The notes: generated from the sequence alone by a model not told the origin. A stretch of 64,000 nucleotides of DNA from Pseudomonas viridiflava (GCF_900602065.1 NZ_UWFN01000098.1:1-64000); one strand, 5' to 3'; counted from the stretch's first letter, positions 26,141 to 35,646 are shown. Numbers and translations: made by a program.

Positions 26141-26797
26141 TCAGTTAACAGCAACCTGCCCCGAAATCACCAGCGCCTTCAACGAAGCATCGAACTGTTT
26201 CAACGCATTCACTTGCAGCACACGTTGCTGATCAATCTGCGCAGCGATTTCAGCGGCAGCTTTGTCATGCACCCAAATCGACGTCATTTCCTTACCGCCA
26301 TAACCCTCGGCTTTGCCGATGTATTGAAGATTGGTGTCGTAAAATTTCGCCACAAACCGCGCTTCCACCTGGGTATTACGCTGGGTCACCAGACGGTTGT
26401 AAGTGTCGAGCATCACTACCACGTCAGGTCTGGCTTGCATCAGCGCATCAAGGTTGTCGTAGACAGTCACCGAGGCGAATTCTTTTTGCAGTGAGCCTTT
26501 CAGCCAGTCAATGGCCAGTTTCGGGTCGGAGCTGTTAACGAAGGCTTCGCGAATACGCGAATCCAGCCCTGTATTTTTTGCACCGCTCACGGCAACCGAA
26601 TGGTACTGCTCAAGGTAGGCGAGTGTGCTGACGGTATTTTCGCTATACAGCACACCGACCGATTGTGAGTGCTGCAGGCCGGTGCTGCTGTCGGCAACCG
26701 GTTGGAAATGGCAGGCCGCTTGCTCTGCAGCGAAGGCGGGTGCAAAGGCACCACCGGTCAATACGGCGACAAGTGTCAGCAGGGTTGAAAGTCTCAT
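26141..26797 (-). CDS. Exported protein of unknown function
   Basis: A 218-residue protein with a Sec signal peptide (MRLSTLLTLVAVLTGGAFAPAFA, cleaved before AEQAACHF). The mature part alternates strands and helices, with DVVVMLDTYNRLVTQ and QVEARFVAKFYDT segments reminiscent of periplasmic or lipoprotein domains that gather a secretion or stress component, but I recognise no named family. A Cys six residues into the mature protein is not in a lipobox. It stands alone. The RNA end may lie in the REPIN-like element at 26047. Confidence 0.8.
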   Translation of the reverse strand: MRLSTLLTLVAVLTGGAFAPAFAAEQAACHFQPVADSSTGLQHSQSVGVLYSENTVSTLAYLEQYHSVAVSGAKNTGLDSRIREAFVNSSDPKLAIDWLKGSLQKEFASVTVYDNLDALMQARPDVVVMLDTYNRLVTQRNTQVEARFVAKFYDTNLQYIGKAEGYGGKEMTSIWVHDKAAAEIAAQIDQQRVLQVNALKQFDASLKALVISGQVAVN

Positions 26798-26922
26798 CGC
26801 GTATTCCTCACAAGCGGTTTCGGTATGTGGCCATCCTCCTCCTTTGCCGGAAAAACCAGAACTTGCGAATTTTGATGGTGACTATCGATTGAACGAATGA
26901 TCACGCTGAAAACACTCGGACC

Positions 26923-27016
26923 CTGTAGGAGCGAATTCATTCGCGAAGGGGTCGGTACATCCACAGGATATTTGTCGTCAGGAATGCCGCCTTCCCGAAT
27001 GAATTCGGTCCCACAG
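26923..27016. repeat. REPIN-like element, GAATTCATTCG family
   Basis: CTGTAGGAGCGAATTCATTCGCGAA faces TTCCCGAATGAATTCGGTCCCACAG. It is the same element as at 9810 but in the opposite orientation, down to the spacer words ATCCACAGGATATTTGTCGTCAGGAATG. Confidence 0.88.
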
Positions 27017-27034
27017 GGGGGGGCGCATTCCAAC

Positions 27035-28258
27035 TCAGGAATGTCGAACCTTGCCCGCCAGCAAAACCACTATCGCCAGTCCTTGAATCGCCGCCGCCAG
27101 AGTAAATATCAACACCCCGCTATTAGCTCCCTCGCTCAACGACTTCACCACGCCGAAAATTGCCGGGGCAAACGCATAACAGCCTTGCGCCGTTGCCACG
27201 ATCAACGCCACGACGCGTTGGGTGTGCTGGCGTGGGAATTCCGCCTGGGCAATCAGCGGCGGCAATGAAGTCGCGTTGCCGATGCCCGCGCCAAACAGGA
27301 TTACACCCAACCAGATCAGATTGGGCCATAGGCCAACACCTAGCATCACGATGCAACCCAACAGCTGAATGCCATAACTCAGACACGCCACAGTGCGGCG
27401 GTTTGCGTGGACGGGCATGAGCCAGCCGACCAGCGTACGGCCGACAATGGCGCTGGCCGTTGCCAACCCCATCGCCAGCCCTGCCTGCTGTTCGGTGAAG
27501 TACTGTGCCAGTACCAGAAACAGATGCGTAATCAAACCGATCTGGGCAAACAAACCCAATGACATACCCGCTGCCAAGGTCACGAACTGACGATTCCGCC
27601 ACAGCGAGGTCGGAGGGGATGTCGCCAGGTTGATGGTCTCGGCAGGAGCTTGGTCAGCCCCGTCTGCATATTGACCGAGATGCTCTGGGCGCAGGGCAAA
27701 CACCTTGAACGACAGCAGGCCAATGACACTGATCGACACGCACCCCACCAGTAGCGCTGCCTGACCGAAACCGAACTGGTTAATCAGGTAAACCCACGCT
27801 GATGAGAAAATCACCCCGCCAATGCTCGCACCGTTGTAAGCCATGGCCAGTGCGGCGGGGCGCTTGCTGACAAACCACGGTGCGATGGCCGCATTGACCG
27901 CTGCTGCGCCCATGGTCACCCATCCCAATCCGCTGAGCAGCGCCGCGATGAATAACTGATAAGGCTGATCCGCCATCGCCCAGCCGTACACTCCGCATGC
28001 CAGTACCGTCGCGCCGGACACGGTCACGCTAGCCAGGCCAAAGCGTTTGTAGAGACGAGGCAGATTGACGATTACCAGGGTGCCCGCGAGAAAGTGCAAC
28101 GTCACTGCCGCTGAGCACAGTGACACCGACCAGTCAGTGCGCTGCAACACGGCATAGAGAAAAATCGGTGGTCCGTAGAAACCAATACCCCAGCCAAACA
28201 CAGCCATTACAAACGTGGCAGCCACGACTTTGCTGCCAAAGAAACCCGGTTGCTTCAT
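27035..28258 (-). CDS. MFS transporter
   Basis: A 407-residue, 12-span major facilitator protein. It begins with a Phe/Gly-rich first helix (FVMAVFGWGIGFYGPPIFLYAVL) and belongs to the CynX/NimT or monocarboxylate-like branch seen with adjacent ArsR-type regulators. The substrate is unknown. The divergent regulator at 28333 is 74 bases away, so the pair probably forms an inducible export or uptake unit. Confidence 0.87.
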   Translation of the reverse strand: MKQPGFFGSKVVAATFVMAVFGWGIGFYGPPIFLYAVLQRTDWSVSLCSAAVTLHFLAGTLVIVNLPRLYKRFGLASVTVSGATVLACGVYGWAMADQPYQLFIAALLSGLGWVTMGAAAVNAAIAPWFVSKRPAALAMAYNGASIGGVIFSSAWVYLINQFGFGQAALLVGCVSISVIGLLSFKVFALRPEHLGQYADGADQAPAETINLATSPPTSLWRNRQFVTLAAGMSLGLFAQIGLITHLFLVLAQYFTEQQAGLAMGLATASAIVGRTLVGWLMPVHANRRTVACLSYGIQLLGCIVMLGVGLWPNLIWLGVILFGAGIGNATSLPPLIAQAEFPRQHTQRVVALIVATAQGCYAFAPAIFGVVKSLSEGANSGVLIFTLAAAIQGLAIVVLLAGKVRHS

Positions 28259-28332
28259 GACTCAATCCCTAAAGGTGCGGTGAATCTCAGTATGATGAGC
28301 GCCTAAAACGATGCTTCAGGGATGGCTGAACT

Positions 28333-29016
28333 ATGGATGTTGACTGCGCAGAGGTTTCGCTTGCCGAAGTGGCGGGAGCCATTGCTGATCCGGCTCGCTC
28401 GCGCATGTTGTGCAGCTTGCTCGATGGCCGGGCGCGCACCGCCACTGAGTTGGCTGCAGTTGCCGACGTGACAGCCTCCATGGCCAGCAATCATTTTTCG
28501 CGTCTGCGCGAGCACGGGCTGGTCGAGCAATTGGTGCAGGGGCGACATCGCTATTACCGGCTGGCTAATAGCCGGGTGGCGCGTGCGCTTGAGTCACTGT
28601 TGTCGCTCACGGACCAGCGGCCAGCAGCGTTCCAGCCCAGCACGCCGGCCGCACTCAGGCACGCCCGAACCTGTTACGACCACTGCGCGGGCGAGGTCGC
28701 GGTCAGGCTTCATGATGTCTTGCTGCAAGCCAACTGGATCGAGGCGCAGGGCAGGGATTACGTCCTCACCGAAAAGGGCGTCGAGCGACTGTTGAAGCTG
28801 GGCGTCGATGTTGATGCCATACGCGCTCAGCGCAGGCGACTGGCTTATCCGTGCATGGATTGGAGCGAGCGCTCACCGCATATCGGCGGCGCGCTGGGCG
28901 CCGCCATTCTGGAATTGATGCTCAAACGTGGCTGGGCCACCCGGCAGCTCGACTCCCGCGCCTTGAACGTCACCAGTAAAGGTCGTGACGCGCTGATCAA
29001 ATCCTTCAGCGGCTAG
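28333..29016 (+). CDS. ArsR-family winged-helix regulator
   Basis: A 227-residue regulator with an N-terminal ArsR-type winged helix (SLAEVAGAIADPARSRMLCSLLDGRARTATELAAVADVTASMASNHFSRLREHGLV) followed by an extra C-terminal domain of about 120 residues containing CYDHCAGE and a C-terminal helical part. Two Cys residues (CYDHC) could bind metal or an electrophile, but the classic ArsR metal motif (ELCVCDL) is absent. It is divergent from the MFS gene and should control it. Its end overlaps the convergent phosphatase gene by four bases. Confidence 0.88.
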   Translation: MDVDCAEVSLAEVAGAIADPARSRMLCSLLDGRARTATELAAVADVTASMASNHFSRLREHGLVEQLVQGRHRYYRLANSRVARALESLLSLTDQRPAAFQPSTPAALRHARTCYDHCAGEVAVRLHDVLLQANWIEAQGRDYVLTEKGVERLLKLGVDVDAIRAQRRRLAYPCMDWSERSPHIGGALGAAILELMLKRGWATRQLDSRALNVTSKGRDALIKSFSG

Positions 29017-30908
29017 ACGTTGTCGCTTGGCTCAATGAACCGTGTCGGCTCACGCCCGTTGGCATTGAGCTGATAAATCTCGGTTGGCCGCCCCTTGGCA
29101 TCGAAAAACACCTGGCCCACGCCCGCCGAATTCCACAGTCTTTCCCCTGCTTTACTGTGCTCGGGGATCCGCGGCAACACCCGCATCAGGCGTCGCTTGG
29201 TAAACCAGTTCAGCGGCGAGCGGGGTGAGTACAACCAGCGGTTCAGGCGGTCGAACCAGTCCAGCAGGCTTTGCGGGAATTCATTCTTCAAACCACTGCT
29301 GGTGACTTGCCAGATATGCGGGTTAGCAGTTCGATGGCGAATCAGGATTTTGTAGACGAACGAGTAATGCACGTCGCCCGACAGAATCACGTAATTGCCC
29401 GGGGTCCGCGAATGTCGAAAGATATTCAGGATGACCTGCGCCGCGCCGCGATGTGCCATCCAGTTTTCGGCGTCGACCAGCAGCGGATGCCCGCACCAGC
29501 TGAAGATTTTCTGCACGGTTTCAATCAGCTTCACGCCGAACACTGGCGCGGGTGAAACGATGATCGCTGAAGGATGATCCAGCAGTTCCTGTTGCAGCTC
29601 ACTGAGCGCTTCCCAGTCGAGCAGGCCGGAAGGCTGGTGCAGATTGAATTCACTGCGCCAGCGTCGGGTGCGGGTATCAAGCACCACCAGCGCGGGAGAC
29701 GTCGGCAGCACGTAATGCCATTGCTGGAATTTCAGCAGCGTGCCAATCAGGCTGTCGAGCGTTTCGCTCTGCAGATAGCCATCGGATGTTTGCCGGGTCA
29801 GCTGTTGAGTTTTTTCCAGTAGATCAGGGAACGCATCCGGGTTGTTGCCCCAGCCCTGACACAGCAAGTAAGCCAGCAGTGCGTTACCGATAATGCGCTT
29901 TGAAAACGGGTGGCCGTAGGCGGTTTCTTCCCATTTCGCCGAGAGGTTCCAGTCGTCTGTCACGTCGTGGTCGTCGAAGATCATCAGGCACGATAAATGT
30001 GCGAAAACCCGTGATACACCGCCTAAACCATCGACAAAAGCGTCGATACGCTGCTGTTCCTGTTCGTAGCGCGGTTGCTCGCCAGCTTCGAAAAGCGGCG
30101 GTTTCGGAGCGATCAGCGTCCATGGCACTGGCGACCAGACCAGCAGGTACATGGCGATCACTTCAGACAGCGTGACCAGATGATTATCCGCCGTGCTGCT
30201 GGTGAAAATCGGCTTGCGCGCACCGCCGAAGAACCGTTCACGCAGCGTGTCGTTGCTCTTCAGTGCAGGTAACAGATCGGCACGGTTGTAGTAGCTGGCC
30301 GGATGGTTGTAGAGCGCTGCGCTGTCGTCGACCACTGCGCCGTCCAGGTGCTCATGGAACAGCCCCAGCCGTTCGATCAGCGCATGAATGGCGCGCAGCA
30401 TCGGCCCCGCCACGTCGTCGGCGTAGACCTGATCGCCGCTCATCATCAACAGCGCCGGACGATGTTCGGCATCCGGATTGGCCGCCAGCAGACGGTCGGC
30501 GCACAACAAACCTTCTTCCGCAGCGTGATGCGGTTTACGGCAAGAGCCGTGGAGCAGTTGTTCGATGGTGTTGCGCAGTACGAAATCCGGCAGGGATCGG
30601 TCGGCGTACAGCAAATGCGGTGCCCATTCAGCGATGCCTTGCTGGCCGTCAATCAACAGGTCGTAGGCAATGGCGACATCGCAGGGCAGGGCGTCATCCA
30701 GCGGCACGTCGATCAAGTGAATGAAGGCATTGCGGCCTACTGCAACGACCTGACATTGCTGCTCATTCAACGGGTAATCACGGTCTGGCAAGCGCAGCGT
30801 CAACGTCAAAGGCCGCGAACCCACCAGCCACATCACCAGACGTCGCGTTTCCAGGCGACGCAGCAGCGGACCGGCAAGAACAGCGGGAAGGGAATCAGTT
30901 GAAGACAT
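29013..30908 (-). CDS. PhoD-like metallophosphatase domain protein
   Basis: A 631-residue protein with the PhoD-family metal motifs in order: SGDQVYADDVAGP (about residue 135), MIFDDHDVTDDWN (about 305) and LSGDVHYSFVY (about 500). These ligands form the Fe/Ca or binuclear phosphoesterase site. Unlike secreted PhoD alkaline phosphatases it has no signal peptide or Tat motif at the N-terminus, so it is probably cytoplasmic and its substrate is not clear. The start is set at the ATG at 30906-30908 (MSSTDSLPAV); another ATG is nine bases upstream and neither has a clear ribosome-binding site. Confidence 0.85.
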   Translation of the reverse strand: MSSTDSLPAVLAGPLLRRLETRRLVMWLVGSRPLTLTLRLPDRDYPLNEQQCQVVAVGRNAFIHLIDVPLDDALPCDVAIAYDLLIDGQQGIAEWAPHLLYADRSLPDFVLRNTIEQLLHGSCRKPHHAAEEGLLCADRLLAANPDAEHRPALLMMSGDQVYADDVAGPMLRAIHALIERLGLFHEHLDGAVVDDSAALYNHPASYYNRADLLPALKSNDTLRERFFGGARKPIFTSSTADNHLVTLSEVIAMYLLVWSPVPWTLIAPKPPLFEAGEQPRYEQEQQRIDAFVDGLGGVSRVFAHLSCLMIFDDHDVTDDWNLSAKWEETAYGHPFSKRIIGNALLAYLLCQGWGNNPDAFPDLLEKTQQLTRQTSDGYLQSETLDSLIGTLLKFQQWHYVLPTSPALVVLDTRTRRWRSEFNLHQPSGLLDWEALSELQQELLDHPSAIIVSPAPVFGVKLIETVQKIFSWCGHPLLVDAENWMAHRGAAQVILNIFRHSRTPGNYVILSGDVHYSFVYKILIRHRTANPHIWQVTSSGLKNEFPQSLLDWFDRLNRWLYSPRSPLNWFTKRRLMRVLPRIPEHSKAGERLWNSAGVGQVFFDAKGRPTEIYQLNANGREPTRFIEPSDNV

Positions 30909-31003
30909 CCGGCACATGCACCCAGGCTACAAAGAGCCGTCGATAGTACCTCAGTTGATTAACCTGCTGCCGCATGGGTATGTGCCGGTGACGGCGATCC
31001 ATT

Positions 31004-31090
31004 GTGGGAGCGGTGCTTGCCCGCGATATAGGCACCGCGGTCTGACAGGCAGATCACCAAAACATTATCGCGGGCAAGCACCGCTCCCAC
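31004..31090. repeat. REPIN-like element, GCTTGCCCGCGAT family
   Basis: GTGGGAGCGGTGCTTGCCCGCGATA faces TATCGCGGGCAAGCACCGCTCCCAC, a near-perfect inverted repeat between the start of the phosphatase gene and the end of the LysR gene. Confidence 0.9.
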
Positions 31091-31134
31091 ACTGGATCGC
31101 CACTCCTCCGCAATCTCTCGGACGCCTGTTTTCT

Positions 31135-32007
31135 CTACCCCAACCCATTCCAGAACGCTTCGGCGAAATCACTCAGTGGCGTGCGGGCGCGGAACAGGCG
31201 GATTTCCACCGGGATGTCCCAGGTTTGTTCCAAGGCCCGCACCAACCGGTTCTGGCTCATTTCTGACTCTGCCAACGTGCGCGGCAACCAAGCCATTCCC
31301 TTGCCTTCCTGGACCATCGACAGCAATACCGCTGCAAGGTGTGAACTGAATAGAGTTTGCAAGGGCTGCTCCGGTTGCGAGCGATTGAGCCGCCAGTTGA
31401 TGATCCTGCCTAGCCCGGAATCTGCGGTGTAGCCCAGATAATCCAGCGGCTGATTCGACGCCGGGCTGCGTTGCCCCGGCGCGCACAGCGGCAACAACAC
31501 ATCAACGCCCACCGGTTTGCCCAGAAACTGCTCGCTGGCAAAACGAGGCGGTACGTCCGGGTGATGATGGCACAGCAGGAATTGCACCTCGCCGTTCAAC
31601 AGCATCTGTTCACAGGAACGCATGTTGTCCGAATGCAGGCGCACGCCTTCGATGGGTGCTTCCCGTTCGATGCTTCTGATCCAGCCGGGGAAAAACGTGA
31701 ACGACAGTGAATGAGTCGCCGCGAAATACAGCGTGCGCAGCTGTTTGCCTGCCAGCTCGCGGGCGTCCAGACGCATTTGATGCAGACGGCGAGTCATGTC
31801 CTGCGCGTTACCGAGCATCTGCCGACCCACATCGGTCAGAGTCGCGCCATGGGTGGTGCGTTCGAACAACTCAACGCCCATCCAGTTTTCCAGCGATTTG
31901 ATCCGGCGGCTGAACGCCGGTTGGGTGACATGGCGTGAGTCAGCCGCACGAGAGAAGTTTTCCAGTTCTGCCAGCGCAACAAAGTCTTCCAGCCAAGCGA
32001 GTTCCAT
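31135..32007 (-). CDS. LysR-family regulator of the tartrate module
   Basis: A 290-residue LysR-type regulator with the N-terminal winged helix (WLEDFVALAELENFSRAADSRHVTQPAFSRRIKSLE) and an effector-binding domain. The ATG at 32005-32007 gives the family-standard N-terminus; the upstream extension is unlikely. It is divergent from tarD with 116 bases between them and is the likely activator of the D-tartrate dehydratase and carrier genes. Confidence 0.92.
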   Translation of the reverse strand: MELAWLEDFVALAELENFSRAADSRHVTQPAFSRRIKSLENWMGVELFERTTHGATLTDVGRQMLGNAQDMTRRLHQMRLDARELAGKQLRTLYFAATHSLSFTFFPGWIRSIEREAPIEGVRLHSDNMRSCEQMLLNGEVQFLLCHHHPDVPPRFASEQFLGKPVGVDVLLPLCAPGQRSPASNQPLDYLGYTADSGLGRIINWRLNRSQPEQPLQTLFSSHLAAVLLSMVQEGKGMAWLPRTLAESEMSQNRLVRALEQTWDIPVEIRLFRARTPLSDFAEAFWNGLG

Positions 32008-32123
32008 GGGCAATGCCACCTGTGCATGAGGTGCTCGATTATAAGCATTGGCTGCGCCCGGGCTGCTAGCCCTAGAGTTCTCTCGCACTGGCAACAACCT
32101 AATAATCAGAGAGGACTTACCCC

Positions 32124-33296
32124 ATGCGCATCGTGGACATTCGCGAGAAAACCGTTTCTATCGCATCGCCTATTGCCAACGCCTACATCGACTTTTCAAA
32201 AATGACCTGCTCGGTTGTTGCCGTCATCACGGACGTTATCCGTGACGGTAAGCCGGTCATCGGCTACGGCTTCAACTCCAATGGGCGTTACGGTCAGGGT
32301 GCGCTGATGCGGGACCGGTTTCTGGCGCGTATCGCCGAAGCGGACCCTGAAAGTCTGATCGACAAGGAACATAACAACCTTGACCCGTTTGCCATCTGGA
32401 AAACCCTGATGACCAACGAGAAGCCAGGCGGCCACGGCGAGCGCTCGGTGGCAGTCGGGACCATCGACATGGCAGTGTGGGACGCGGTGGCCAAGATCGA
32501 AGGCAAACCGCTGTATCGCTTGTTGGCCGATCGTTATCGCGATGGCGTTGCGGATGACAAGGTCTGGGTTTACGCAGCGGGCGGTTACTACTATCCGGGC
32601 AAGGATCAGACCAAGCTCAAGGCCGAAATGCAGAGCTATCTTGACCGCGGCTACGACGTGGTGAAGATGAAAATCGGTGCTGTGCCGCTGGATGAAGACA
32701 TCCGCCGTATCGAAGCTGTGCTGGAAGTGGTCGGCGATGGCCGTCGTCTGGCCGTGGACGCCAACGGTCGCTTCGACCTGAAAACCTCGATTGCTTATGC
32801 CGAAGCCATCAAACCCTACAACCTGTTCTGGTACGAAGAGGCGGGCGATCCGCTGGACTACGCGCTTCAGGCTGAACTGGCCAACCACTACGACCTGCCG
32901 ATGGCCACCGGTGAAAACCTGTTCTCCCATCAGGATGCACGCAACCTGCTGCGTCACGGCGGCATGCGCCCTGATCGCGACTTTGTGCAGTTTGACTGCG
33001 CGCTGTCTTACGGTCTTGTGGAATACCTGCGCACCCTCGACGTGATGAAAGAACTGGGTTGGTCATCGCGCCGCGTCGTGCCCCATGGCGGCCACCAGAT
33101 GTCGCTGAACATCGCGGCAGGGCTGCATCTGGGCGGCAACGAGTCCTATCCGGACGTGTTCCAGCCATTTGGTGGTTTCGCCGATGGCATCAAGGTCGAG
33201 AACAGCTATGTAGGCCTGCCGGACATCCCGGGTGTCGGTTTCGAAGCCAAGTCCGCGCTGTATGCCGTGATGCGCGAGCTGGGCGAGGGCGCTTGA
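32124..33296 (+). CDS. tarD: D(-)-tartrate dehydratase, enolase superfamily
   Basis: A 390-residue enzyme that closely follows the Bradyrhizobium TarD form as I recall it, beginning MRIVDIREKTVSIASPIANA. It should convert D(-)-tartrate to oxaloacetate and water. The catalytic Lys is in VVKMKIGAV (Lys183), metal ligands are Asp212 (VDANGRF), Glu238/239 (WYEEAGD) and Glu264 (ATGENLFS), and the acid/base His is in VVPHGGHQMS (His321). Length equals TarD. It is divergent from a LysR gene and followed by a dicarboxylate carrier gene, a coherent uptake-and-entry-to-TCA module. Confidence 0.9.
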   Translation: MRIVDIREKTVSIASPIANAYIDFSKMTCSVVAVITDVIRDGKPVIGYGFNSNGRYGQGALMRDRFLARIAEADPESLIDKEHNNLDPFAIWKTLMTNEKPGGHGERSVAVGTIDMAVWDAVAKIEGKPLYRLLADRYRDGVADDKVWVYAAGGYYYPGKDQTKLKAEMQSYLDRGYDVVKMKIGAVPLDEDIRRIEAVLEVVGDGRRLAVDANGRFDLKTSIAYAEAIKPYNLFWYEEAGDPLDYALQAELANHYDLPMATGENLFSHQDARNLLRHGGMRPDRDFVQFDCALSYGLVEYLRTLDVMKELGWSSRRVVPHGGHQMSLNIAAGLHLGGNESYPDVFQPFGGFADGIKVENSYVGLPDIPGVGFEAKSALYAVMRELGEGA

Positions 33297-33316
33297 TAGT
33301 GAATTAACCCTTATCC

Positions 33317-33392
33317 CTGTAGGAGCTGCCGAAGGCTGCGAAAAGGGTGTGTCTGACACACCGCGATTCGCAGCCTTCGGCAGCTCCTACAG
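33317..33392. repeat. REPIN-like element, GCTGCCGAAGGCTGCGA family
   Basis: CTGTAGGAGCTGCCGAAGGCTGCGA faces TTCGCAGCCTTCGGCAGCTCCTACAG. It lies inside the presumed tarD-carrier operon and could attenuate or protect the mRNA between the two genes. Confidence 0.9.
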
Positions 33393-33441
33393 AGGCACGG
33401 ATTGCTGAAATTCCTCATACAACAACAAGATCGAGGTTCTC

Positions 33442-34773
33442 ATGAGCAGCACACCCACACGCTGGTACGGCCAGCTCTACGTTCAGGTGTTGATCGGCAT
33501 CGTGATTGGCGGTGCCATCGGCTTCTTCCTTCCTGATATCGGCGCCAAGCTGCAACCGCTTGCCGACGGCTTCATCAAGCTGATCAAAATGCTGTTGGCG
33601 CCGATCATTTTCGGCACCGTCGTAGTCGGCATTGCCAAGATGGGCAGCATCAAGGAGGTCGGCCGTATTGGCGGCAAGGCGCTGATCTACTTTGAGGTGT
33701 TATCGACGTTGGCGCTGGTTATCGGCCTTGTCGTGGTCAACGTACTCAAGCCAGGCGTCGGCATGAATATCGACGTCAACAGCCTCAATGCCAGCGCAGT
33801 CAATGGTTACACCCAGGCCGCTGCGGCACAGGGTGGGGTCATCGAGTTCTTCATGGGCATCATCCCCACGACGCTGTTCGACGCGTTTGCCAAAGGCGCA
33901 ATGTTGCAGGTGATTCTGGTCTCGGTCTTGATGGGCGTAGCGCTGGTGCAGCTGGGGGAAACCGGCAAGCCGCTGGTCAACGTCATCGACTTGCTGCTGC
34001 AAACCCTGTTTCGGATCGTCGCGATGGTCATGAAGCTCGCTCCGCTGGGCGCGGGTGCAGGCATGGCGTTCACCATCGGCAAGTACGGCATTGGCACGTT
34101 GATGTCCCTGGGGCAATTGATCATCGCCCTGTACGTCACGACCTTGTTCTTCATCGTCGTGATACTGGGCAGCGTGGCACGTTGGTCAGGCTTGCCGTTG
34201 CTGCAGTTCCTGCGCTACTTCAAGGATGAAATCCTCGTCACCCTCGGGACATGTTCAACCGAAGCGGTACTGCCGCGAATGATGGTCAAGCTAGAAAAGC
34301 TTGGCTGCAAGAAATCGGTGGTGGGCATGGTGTTGCCAACTGGCTACACCTTTAACTCCGACGGTACCTGCATCTATCTGACGATGGCCGCGATCTTCGT
34401 GGCTCAGGCGACCAACACGCCGCTGACCTTGATGGATCAACTGGTGGTGCTGGGCGTGCTGTTGCTGACCTCGAAAGGTTCGGCGGGCGTTGCGGGCGCA
34501 GGCTTTGTCACCCTGGCAGCAACGTTGTCGGTGATTGGCGATATTCCGCTGGTAGGCCTGGTGTTGTTGCTGGGTGTCGACCGCTTCCTTAACGAAGCAC
34601 GGGCAGTCACCAACCTGATCGGTAACGGCATCGGCACTATCGCGATCGCCAAATGGGACGGCTCATTCGACCAGGCTCAGGCGGCGCGGGAAATCGCCGC
34701 GATGAAAGAGCAGAGTTCGCTCAGGAAGGGGGCTGGTAAAACGGTGGGGGAGCCGCTGGATAAGCCGGTTTAG
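33442..34773 (+). CDS. Dicarboxylate/amino acid:cation symporter, DctA paralogue (probable tartrate uptake)
   Basis: A 443-residue DAACS-family inner-membrane carrier with the family's helical-hairpin motifs. It opens WYGQLYVQVLIGIVIGGAIG as in DctA. In place of the serine-rich GTSSSEAVLPRM loop that I recall for DctA it has GTCSTEAVLPRM, and the next motif reads TFNSDGTCIYL rather than FNLDGT. These changes are in the substrate-binding hairpins. Its location 145 bases after tarD suggests D-tartrate as substrate, a hydroxylated analogue of succinate. The ATG is well placed after GATCGAGG. Confidence 0.88.
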   Translation: MSSTPTRWYGQLYVQVLIGIVIGGAIGFFLPDIGAKLQPLADGFIKLIKMLLAPIIFGTVVVGIAKMGSIKEVGRIGGKALIYFEVLSTLALVIGLVVVNVLKPGVGMNIDVNSLNASAVNGYTQAAAAQGGVIEFFMGIIPTTLFDAFAKGAMLQVILVSVLMGVALVQLGETGKPLVNVIDLLLQTLFRIVAMVMKLAPLGAGAGMAFTIGKYGIGTLMSLGQLIIALYVTTLFFIVVILGSVARWSGLPLLQFLRYFKDEILVTLGTCSTEAVLPRMMVKLEKLGCKKSVVGMVLPTGYTFNSDGTCIYLTMAAIFVAQATNTPLTLMDQLVVLGVLLLTSKGSAGVAGAGFVTLAATLSVIGDIPLVGLVLLLGVDRFLNEARAVTNLIGNGIGTIAIAKWDGSFDQAQAAREIAAMKEQSSLRKGAGKTVGEPLDKPV

Positions 34774-34805
34774 GGCTCATTGCTTCGAGTTGAAATGCAA
34801 CCCAC

Positions 34806-34880
34806 CTGTAGGAGCTGCCGAAGGCTGCGATAGCGGTGTACCAGACATACCGCTATCGCAGCCTTCGGCAGCTCCTACAG
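34806..34880. repeat. REPIN-like element, GCTGCCGAAGGCTGCGA family
   Basis: CTGTAGGAGCTGCCGAAGGCTGCGATAGCGG faces CCGCTATCGCAGCCTTCGGCAGCTCCTACAG; this copy has the longest arms, about 31 bases almost without mismatch. It lies between the convergent carrier and SDR genes. Confidence 0.92.
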
Positions 34881-34902
34881 GTCTTTCATTGAATGTTACT
34901 CA

Positions 34903-35646
34903 TCAAAAATCCTGCGTAGTCGGGCGCAGTACGATTTCGTTGATGTCCACGTCGGCCGGTTGCTCGATGGCGAAGGCAATGGCGCGGGCCACGGAGCTGG
35001 CAGGGATGGCCTGTTTGTAGAACTCGCCCACCGCTTCAGAACTGGCCTGGTGCGAACTGCCCAGCTTCAATTCCGAGTCCACTGCACCTGGCTCGATGGT
35101 CGTGGTGCGGATGCTGCCGCCGACTTCATGACGAAGCCCTTCGGAAATTGCCCGCACGGCAAACTTGGTGCCGCTGTAAACAGTGCCGCCCGGGCTGAAG
35201 ACCTTGATACCCGCAACCGAAGCGATGTTGATGAAGTGGCCGCTGTTCTGTTGCTGGAATACTGGCAGGGTTGCTGCGATACCGTAGAGCAGACCTTTGA
35301 TGTTGATGTCGATCATGCGATCCCATTCATCGGTCTTGCCTTCCGACATCGGCGCGATCGCCATGGCACCCGCGTTATTGATCAACACGTCCACCCGGCC
35401 AAAGGTATCCAGCGCGCCTTTGATCAACGCATCCACATCTTCTTTACGGGTCACGTCAGTCTGGTAGGCAACGGCGTTGCCGCCTGCTGCAGTGATCTCG
35501 CTGACCAGCGTGTCCAGGTTCGCCTTGCGACGAGCGCCCAATACAACCTTCGCCCCCAGACCGCCAAGATGACGTGCAGTGGCTTCGCCCAGACCGCTGC
35601 TGGCACCGGTGATGACGACAACTTTTCCTTCGATGTTATTGCTCAT
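34903..35646 (-). CDS. Short-chain dehydrogenase/reductase
   Basis: A 247-residue classical SDR oxidoreductase. The NAD(P)-binding motif is TGASSGLGEATARHLG near the N-terminus with an Arg pair (GARRKANL) after strand 2 that favours NADPH; NNAGAMAIAP, the catalytic Ser (NIASVAG) and YSGTKFAVRA (Tyr and Lys) follow in order. It resembles the YdfG/clavaldehyde-dehydrogenase-like group acting on hydroxy acids or small ketones. It is divergent from a LysR gene 339 bases away, a common regulator-target pair. Confidence 0.9.
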   Translation of the reverse strand: MSNNIEGKVVVITGASSGLGEATARHLGGLGAKVVLGARRKANLDTLVSEITAAGGNAVAYQTDVTRKEDVDALIKGALDTFGRVDVLINNAGAMAIAPMSEGKTDEWDRMIDINIKGLLYGIAATLPVFQQQNSGHFINIASVAGIKVFSPGGTVYSGTKFAVRAISEGLRHEVGGSIRTTTIEPGAVDSELKLGSSHQASSEAVGEFYKQAIPASSVARAIAFAIEQPADVDINEIVLRPTTQDF

